20,114 bases of DNA from a virus, in the IMG/VR virus record IMGVR_UViG_3300030389_005119, positions 1 to 20,114 of that record; one strand, 5' to 3'. The notes under the pieces are model-generated. The model saw only the letters and a program-made list of their open reading frames with translations. It was not told the origin of the DNA and did no database searches. The stretch's first letter is position 1, and each line of letters opens with the position of its first letter. Shown here one piece after another: positions 16,047 to 20,114 of this stretch. A program made the position numbers and the translations under genes.

Positions 16047-16718
16047 TTAGGCTCTTGCCTTTTCTGTATTCTCACTCTTCTTTTTGTTGTACGATAAACT
16101 TGTCTGTTTACCAGATATGTATCTCTCGTAACTGAACGTCACATTAGCTCTCAACACATCAGAATTACCATACTGAACGGGAGTGGAAGAAAAGTTAATT
16201 GGAAACAATCCAAAGAAAGTATATTCTATCTCTGAACGATAATCAATATTAAATTTTACAATTTTTGTCTTATCACACTTATAACCTGAAGAAGACTCTC
16301 GTGGATATCTCATTCGATAAAAATATCCTGGATTATCTTTTCTAACATTAGGTGATGTCTTTTCTGATCCATTTGCAACGTAATCTATCCAGTGCTCAAA
16401 AAACTTTATCATTTTATAATCTTTATCAACGTAAAAATCAAGTGATAAGTCTGTAAATATTCTTGTATGTGCAAACTTTTCCTGTACTCCAGTAAAATTA
16501 CCAAATATATCAGTTGTTGCAAGAGAACTACCTGGTATTGATGCTTGATTACAAAGTAATCCAGCATTCTCTGTTATAAATCTTTTATTAACTCCCTTTG
16601 TACCAAGAAACTGAAATAGATCTCTTGATAGACCATCAAAGAACACCTGATAATGAGATGTTTGAGCTACATTAGTCAGTATTGGTTTGATATCAGCTAT
16701 TTTCTTAGGACGAACCAT
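16047..16718 (-). CDS. gp19-superfamily tail-tube-fold protein, possible tube initiator (223 aa)
   Basis: The sequence follows the T4 gp19 tube-protein plan: an early 'TSHYQVFFDGL' strand, CNQASIPGSSLATTDIFGNFTGVQEKFAHTRIFTDLSLDFYVDKDYKMIKFFEHWIDYVANG (about residues 55-116, given here in parts: PGSSL, EKFAHTR, FYVDKDY, FFEHWID), then a strand pair with KIVKFNIDYRSEIEYTFFGLFPINFSS and a last SYERYI strand. It is longer than T4 gp19 (163 residues). Because gp48 and gp53 are next door, and the main tube gene normally sits beside the sheath gene, this could be the baseplate-tube junction protein (gp54 role) rather than the main tube protein; that assignment is inferred. The C-terminal ~20 residues are charged. 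It has its own late-promoter-like CTAAATA 30 bases upstream and is followed by a hairpin, so it may be expressed independently of the hub genes. Confidence 0.75.
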   Translation of the reverse strand: MVRPKKIADIKPILTNVAQTSHYQVFFDGLSRDLFQFLGTKGVNKRFITENAGLLCNQASIPGSSLATTDIFGNFTGVQEKFAHTRIFTDLSLDFYVDKDYKMIKFFEHWIDYVANGSEKTSPNVRKDNPGYFYRMRYPRESSSGYKCDKTKIVKFNIDYRSEIEYTFFGLFPINFSSTPVQYGNSDVLRANVTFSYERYISGKQTSLSYNKKKSENTEKARA

Positions 16719-16757
16719 CTAAATACTTTATATTTTGTCTTACTATCTATTTAGATG
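16716..16757. promoter_or_regulatory. Divergent late-promoter pair inside a perfect inverted repeat
   Basis: CATCTAAATA (16716-16725) and TATTTAGATG (16748-16757) are perfect 10-base inverted repeats separated by 22 bases. The outer three bases of each arm are the start codons of the tube-like gene (minus) and gp4 (plus). Each arm also holds CTAAATA reading toward the opposite gene: plus strand 16719-16725 for gp4, minus strand 16754-16748 for the tube-like gene, each about 30 bases before its ATG. CTAAATA is close to the T4 late element TATAAATA. No Shine-Dalgarno is visible for either gene. Confidence 0.65.
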
Positions 16758-17195
16758 TCATATAAAGGTAGATATAGACCATCGAATCCAAAAAAATACA
16801 AAGGTGATTCATCTAATATAATATATCGATCACTTTGGGAAAGAAAATTCATGGTTTATTGTGATAATCAAACGAAAATACTTGAATGGGGAAGTGAAGA
16901 AATAGTATTACCCTATCGATCACCGATTGATAATAAAGTACATAGATACTACCCAGACTTTTACATCAAAGTTAGAGAATCTAATGGTAAAATCAAAAGA
17001 TATATTATTGAAATCAAACCTAAGAAACAGACAATCGAACCAAAGATGAAAAAAAGAAAAACGAAGGGATATATTTACGAAGTATACGAATATGCAAAAA
17101 ATCAGGCTAAATGGAAGGCAGCAGAGGAGTTTTGTAAGGATCGAATGTGGGAGTTTAAAGTATTAACCGAAGACGAATTAGGTATTAAGAAATGA
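16755..17195 (+). CDS. gp4: Head completion protein gp4 (TnsA/PD-(D/E)xK-fold)
   Basis: Close resemblance to T4 gp4 (about 150 residues) over the full 146 residues: YKGRYRPSNPKKYKGD, YRSLWERKFMVYCDN, PYRSPIDNKVHRYYPDFYIK, YIIEIKPKKQT, NQAKWKAAEEFCKDR and a final LTEDELGI. The fold is that of TnsA-like nucleases; the residues in place of the active site are E29, D68 and E86-x-K88. In T4 the protein is needed to finish DNA-filled heads so that tails can attach. It starts the plus-strand cluster, overlaps the next gene by four bases (ATGA), and should be driven by the CTAAATA promoter 30 bases upstream. The acidic/lysine residues are intact, so nuclease activity cannot be excluded. Confidence 0.93.
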   Translation: MSYKGRYRPSNPKKYKGDSSNIIYRSLWERKFMVYCDNQTKILEWGSEEIVLPYRSPIDNKVHRYYPDFYIKVRESNGKIKRYIIEIKPKKQTIEPKMKKRKTKGYIYEVYEYAKNQAKWKAAEEFCKDRMWEFKVLTEDELGIKK

Positions 17196-17569
17196 ACAGT
17201 TATCCCACAGATGATAAAGAAAATCGTATAAGATCGGTGGTAAATGGTCTGATTGGAACGGAAGAACCTGATGATATTATGATAGAGTTAATGGATAATC
17301 TGAGCACAACAGTCACATCATCTCCAAGTGTTGGAGGGTATTATGTATTTGTGTATAGTGCGAAAACTCCTAATATTCAATATGATTCAAATCCATTAGT
17401 CGCAGTCACTGATGTATTTGAATGGGGTTTTCGTGGTATCAATCTTCATGTGGGTCAATACCGTAATTATACATACAATGAACTGGTTGGACAGCTGTAT
17501 GAAGTCAACTCAGATGAGTTGTCTGATGTGAGAGAACTTCCATTTGGAAAAATGCAGCTAAATAGTTAA
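17192..17569 (+). CDS. Conserved small phage protein of unknown function (125 aa)
   Basis: I do not recognise a named function. The N-terminal third is acidic and likely helical (IRSVVNGLIGTEEPDDIMIELMDNL). The middle holds YYVFVYSAKTPNIQYDSNPLVAVTDVFEWGFRGINLHVGQYRNYT, whose core pattern YDxNPLxxVxxxxxxGFxGINLHxxxxR recalls a small conserved domain found beside head/tail completion genes in tailed phages, sometimes labelled DNA end protector; I hold that link at low confidence. The C-terminus is ELSDVRELPFGKMQLNS. It is translationally coupled to gp4 (ATGA) and lies before gp48, so a role in head completion or tail joining is likely. A late-promoter motif for gp48 lies inside its last codons. 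Confidence 0.8.
   Translation: MNSYPTDDKENRIRSVVNGLIGTEEPDDIMIELMDNLSTTVTSSPSVGGYYVFVYSAKTPNIQYDSNPLVAVTDVFEWGFRGINLHVGQYRNYTYNELVGQLYEVNSDELSDVRELPFGKMQLNS
17558..17564 (+). promoter_or_regulatory. Late-promoter-like CTAAATA before gp48
   Basis: The plus strand reads CTAAATA in the last codons of the 125-residue gene, 26 bases before the gp48 ATG. The same heptamer occurs at the divergent start region, so it looks like this phage's own late-promoter version of TATAAATA. Transcription would begin within a few bases of the GTAGG that could serve as ribosome site. Confidence 0.6.
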
Positions 17570-17583
17570 AAAGTAGGTCGATT

Positions 17584-18648
17584 ATGGCAAGAGGGACTAG
17601 AGGTAGTGCGTTCAAATATAAAAGAAAAAATGATGTTGTACCAGGCACTCGTATAAATGAAATAGGTGCAGAAGGTGGTGGAGAACCATCAAGTGGTGAC
17701 CTCTCTATGTTTGAAAAGAAAGGACCTTCACAAAAACCATCAAGGGATAGGAGTTTTGGAAATTTCAGATACCCCATGGCCAGATTAGAAAATGATAGTG
17801 ATTATCTTGAAATCAAAGTACTCGAATATCAAGCACCAGGATTTGAACAAAGTAATAGTGGTCAAGCTCTCCGACTACAAACAAGTTCAGAATCCTTAAA
17901 AAATAACGAAATTATATTAGGTCATATCTTTCTTCCAATTCCAGAATCAATCACCGATTCAAACGGTGTGACATGGGGTGAGGACAGTCTGAATGGAATT
18001 GCTGCTGCTGGTCTTGGAATAGCTAACAAAGTAATAACTGCAGACTCAGTTAATAAAGCTCTTTCAGGAGGAGCAGATGCTGTAGGACAAGGAATAAAAC
18101 AATTAACTGGTGATAAAGGATCTATATCTGCAATCAATGCAATTTTTGCGTCTGCAGCAGTTAATGTTTTTGGTGGTAATACAGACCCTACCAAAATTCT
18201 TTCAAGACAAACTGGAGCAGTATTAAATCCAAATATGGAATTATTATTTGGTGCAGTTCAGTTAAGACAGTTTAGTTTTAGTTTTGATTTTGCACCCAGA
18301 GATAAAAAAGAAAGTGAGGTAATAAGATCGATTATTCGTGCGTTCAAAAAAAGTTTAAATGCTAAAAATGGTTCAACTGATGAAAGTAGTAGTGGACTCT
18401 TTATAAAATCACCAGATGTATTTCAACTAACTTATAAAACAGGTGGAAAAAATCATCAATTTCTTCATAAATTTAAACCAATGGCTCTCTTAAATATTGC
18501 AGTCAATTATACTGGTGCAGGAACATATGCCACTTATGATAATACCGCACCAGTTCATACAAAAATTGATCTTACATTCCAAGAGTTAAATCCAATCTAC
18601 TCTGAGGATTATGATACAGAAGAAGGTTTGGAGGGCACAGGATTCTAA
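17584..18648 (+). CDS. gp48: Baseplate tail-tube cap gp48
   Basis: 354 residues, near T4 gp48 (364). Diagnostic parts are YPMARLENDSDYLEIKVLEYQAPG (about residues 60-83), FSFDFAPRDKKESEVIRSIIRAFKKS (about 230-257), SPDVFQLTYKTGG (about 276) and the strand pair NIAVNYTGAGTYATYDNTAPVHTKIDLTFQELNPIYSEDY near the C-terminus. In T4, gp48 caps the hub side of the baseplate and primes tube polymerisation; tube-like fold in the C-terminal half is expected. A middle Ala/Gly-rich insertion (about 125-200) is more variable. The gene ends in TAATG, sharing one base with gp53. It probably has its own promoter 26 bases upstream. Confidence 0.92.
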   Translation: MARGTRGSAFKYKRKNDVVPGTRINEIGAEGGGEPSSGDLSMFEKKGPSQKPSRDRSFGNFRYPMARLENDSDYLEIKVLEYQAPGFEQSNSGQALRLQTSSESLKNNEIILGHIFLPIPESITDSNGVTWGEDSLNGIAAAGLGIANKVITADSVNKALSGGADAVGQGIKQLTGDKGSISAINAIFASAAVNVFGGNTDPTKILSRQTGAVLNPNMELLFGAVQLRQFSFSFDFAPRDKKESEVIRSIIRAFKKSLNAKNGSTDESSSGLFIKSPDVFQLTYKTGGKNHQFLHKFKPMALLNIAVNYTGAGTYATYDNTAPVHTKIDLTFQELNPIYSEDYDTEEGLEGTGF

Positions 18649-19361
18649 TGGGATATTTTAGAGAGCTACCAAATTTACAATATCAATCACCATTCACATC
18701 TCGTGTATCAAGTGATAGTTATGTGACTGTGAAAAATTTATTTCGTCGAATGAAAATACGTGATGATTTACAAAATGTATTCACTGTTTTCAATAAATTC
18801 ACGATAAGTGATGGTGAGAGACCAGATACAGTTGCAAGGGATTTATATGGAAAATCTACTCTTGACTGGGTTGTACTAACAACTGCAGGAATAATCAATG
18901 TTCGTAATGAATGGCCTTTATCAAGTAAAGAATTATATGATTTTACGGTTGAAAAATATGGTCTTACTAAAATCAATGAAATTAAACATTACAAAACCAA
19001 AGAAGTTAAAAACAGTCGTGGAAATATAATTGTGCCTAAAGGTAGAATCGTTGACGAAAAAAGACAAGATGGTATGACAAAAGATGACGATGGTAATGAT
19101 GTTCCAAACATGGTCGATTATTTTGTGGACTATTATGATAGTGGAAATAAAAGAGTGAGTGGGAATGACGTTAGAGTAGGAATATCAAATTATGAATATG
19201 AAGTTGAAGAGAATGAAAAGAAAAGAAATATATTTGTTCTTCGTACAGAATATCTACAACAATTTTTAAATGACATAAGAAATGAGATGACCTATAAGAG
19301 ATCATCTCAATATGTAAACGATAAGTTAATTAGAACAGAAAATACAAGAGTAACAATTTAA
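18648..19361 (+). CDS. gp53: Baseplate wedge subunit gp53
   Basis: 237 residues (T4 gp53 is 196). The sequence matches the gp53 family: FRELPNLQYQSPF, VKNLFRRMKIRDDLQNVFTVFNKFTI, DGERPDTVARDLYGKSTLDWVVLTTAGIINVRNEWPLS (about residues 55-92) and, at the end, SNYEYEVEENEKKRNIFVLRTEYLQQFLNDIRNEMTYKRSSQYV. The wedge protein links neighbouring baseplate wedges. The insert between about 100 and 175 is charged and more variable than T4. An AGGA site lies five bases before the ATG, inside gp48. The stop codon abuts the stop of gp32 on the other strand with no spacer. Confidence 0.93.
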   Translation: MGYFRELPNLQYQSPFTSRVSSDSYVTVKNLFRRMKIRDDLQNVFTVFNKFTISDGERPDTVARDLYGKSTLDWVVLTTAGIINVRNEWPLSSKELYDFTVEKYGLTKINEIKHYKTKEVKNSRGNIIVPKGRIVDEKRQDGMTKDDDGNDVPNMVDYFVDYYDSGNKRVSGNDVRVGISNYEYEVEENEKKRNIFVLRTEYLQQFLNDIRNEMTYKRSSQYVNDKLIRTENTRVTI

Positions 19362-19367
19362 TTACTC
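19348..19367. repeat. Small palindrome over the gp53/gp32 convergent stops
   Basis: GAGTAA (19348-19353) and TTACTC (19362-19367) are a perfect inverted repeat around eight A/T-rich bases that contain the gp53 stop; the gp32 stop lies in the second arm. It could act as a weak two-way terminator, but the stem is only six pairs and no U-run follows. Confidence 0.35.
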
Positions 19368-20114
19368 ATCTGCAAGTTTCTGAAAATATGAAAGTGTGTC
19401 ATCATCATCTTCGTTTACAGACAACGCTGCAGCAGCTGCAGCACGATGACGACCATCAACAAGTTCTTCAGTAGCACCACGATCAGTATCTTCCTCTTCG
19501 ATTGAACTGGTTGGTCTTTTACTACCAAGCACATACTCTAGACGTTTTTTCAAGTCCTCATATGATTTAAACTGGTCAGACTCAACAAATTCTTTTAAAG
19601 AACTCTCTTTCTTCCAGACAGCTTCAAGTGCGTCATCGTCATCAAGTAAAGGAGTAACAGCAGTGAACTCAGAACTATCATAGTTTCTGTATCCTGCTAC
19701 ATTCTTTGCCTTTAACTTAAAGTTTGCACCCTGCCAGAAATCGAATGGATCGATTGCTTCCTCATCTTCAAACTCAGGTTGCATTGCTGCGGTAAGTTTA
19801 TCAAAGATTTTCTTTCCATACTTGTATAGAAATACTTTACCTTCGTTCTCAGGATTTGTTGGATCCTTCACAACATAGATGTTACTGATGTAAGTTAACT
19901 TACGTTTCTGCTTACGAGCAGCATCTTTACCTGCATCAGTTCCATTATTCCATAATTGAGAATTGTATTCTGATACTGGATCTTTTTGTCCAAGTGTGGT
20001 AAGAGAGTTCTCTATATACCATCCACCAGGACCTTGGAATGCATGACTATAAAGTTTTACAAATGGAAGATCTTCCCCATCTGGTGCTGGAAGGAATCGA
20101 ATAACGGCATATCC
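19362..20114 (-). CDS. gp32: Single-stranded DNA-binding protein gp32, N-terminus beyond window
   Basis: The frame is open to the right edge and gives 250 residues; the true start lies outside (an internal GTG at 19871 is only a valine codon within VVKDP). It matches T4 gp32 along its core: GYAVIRFLPAPDGEDLPFVKLYSHAFQGPGGWYIEN, SNIYVVKDPTNPENEGKVFLYKYGKKIFDKL, PFDFWQGANFKLKAKNVAGYRNYDSSEF and FKSYEDLKKRLEYVLGS. With ~40 missing residues the length would be near T4 (301). The T4 zinc ligands are not conserved: the histidine is there (SHAF) but CPVC is DPVS and the earlier cysteine is serine; no cysteine occurs in the visible part. The C-terminus is acidic (NEDDDDTLSYFQKLADE), as needed to recruit replication partners. 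Convergent with gp53. Confidence 0.95.
   Translation of the reverse strand, partial: GYAVIRFLPAPDGEDLPFVKLYSHAFQGPGGWYIENSLTTLGQKDPVSEYNSQLWNNGTDAGKDAARKQKRKLTYISNIYVVKDPTNPENEGKVFLYKYGKKIFDKLTAAMQPEFEDEEAIDPFDFWQGANFKLKAKNVAGYRNYDSSEFTAVTPLLDDDDALEAVWKKESSLKEFVESDQFKSYEDLKKRLEYVLGSKRPTSSIEEEDTDRGATEELVDGRHRAAAAAALSVNEDDDDTLSYFQKLADE

Noticed and set aside
17505-18194. Minus-strand frames of 90 codons opposite gp48
   Set aside because: gp48 is clearly recognised on the plus strand; the frames have no ribosome site or plausible product.

Overview
The window is a stretch of a T4-like myovirus (contractile-tailed phage) genome. It is AT-rich and densely packed, and its proteins look most like those of the marine T4-like phages that infect picocyanobacteria or SAR11-type hosts. 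The basis is recognition of gp4, gp48, gp53, gp32, a gp26-type protein, and fibre proteins built from 'VSGVSTFVGI' and 'IYHNGS' repeats. The exact host cannot be read from the sequence. Function calls rest on remembered family resemblance and gene order, not on a database search.

Layout. Positions 1-16718 hold one long minus-strand block. In order of transcription (right to left) it reads: a gp19-superfamily tail-tube-like protein; a hairpin and a perfect T4-type late promoter; the gp26-type protein; a 59-codon ORF that appears to be joined to it by a programmed -1 frameshift; two tape-measure-like proteins; a gp27-like hub protein; a gp5-type OB-fold hub protein without a visible lysozyme domain; a separate small beta-helix spike; a 1467-residue fibre/appendage protein; a 331-residue structural protein; and a second large fibre protein that runs off the left edge. 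Junctions are 0-3 bases or small overlaps, so the genes are probably translationally coupled.

Positions 16755-19361 are a plus-strand cluster: gp4 (head completion nuclease-fold protein), an unnamed 125-residue protein, gp48 (baseplate tube cap) and gp53 (baseplate wedge). It diverges from the tube gene through a 36-base region in which a perfect inverted repeat carries a late-promoter-like CTAAATA on each strand and both start codons. On the right, gp53 meets gp32 (single-stranded DNA-binding protein, minus strand, N-terminus beyond the edge) with abutting stop codons.

Taken together the window is the baseplate/hub/tail-initiation module plus host-contact fibres, flanked by a head-completion gene and a replication gene. 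The most notable signal is the frameshift cassette at 15181-15239: a Shine-Dalgarno-like AGAAGGG, a slippery T TTT TTC and an 11-bp hairpin, placed directly before the tape-measure-like genes, exactly where lambda-type phages make their frameshifted tail-assembly chaperone. No non-coding stretch exceeds about 115 bases; no tRNA, CRISPR array or mobile element was seen.
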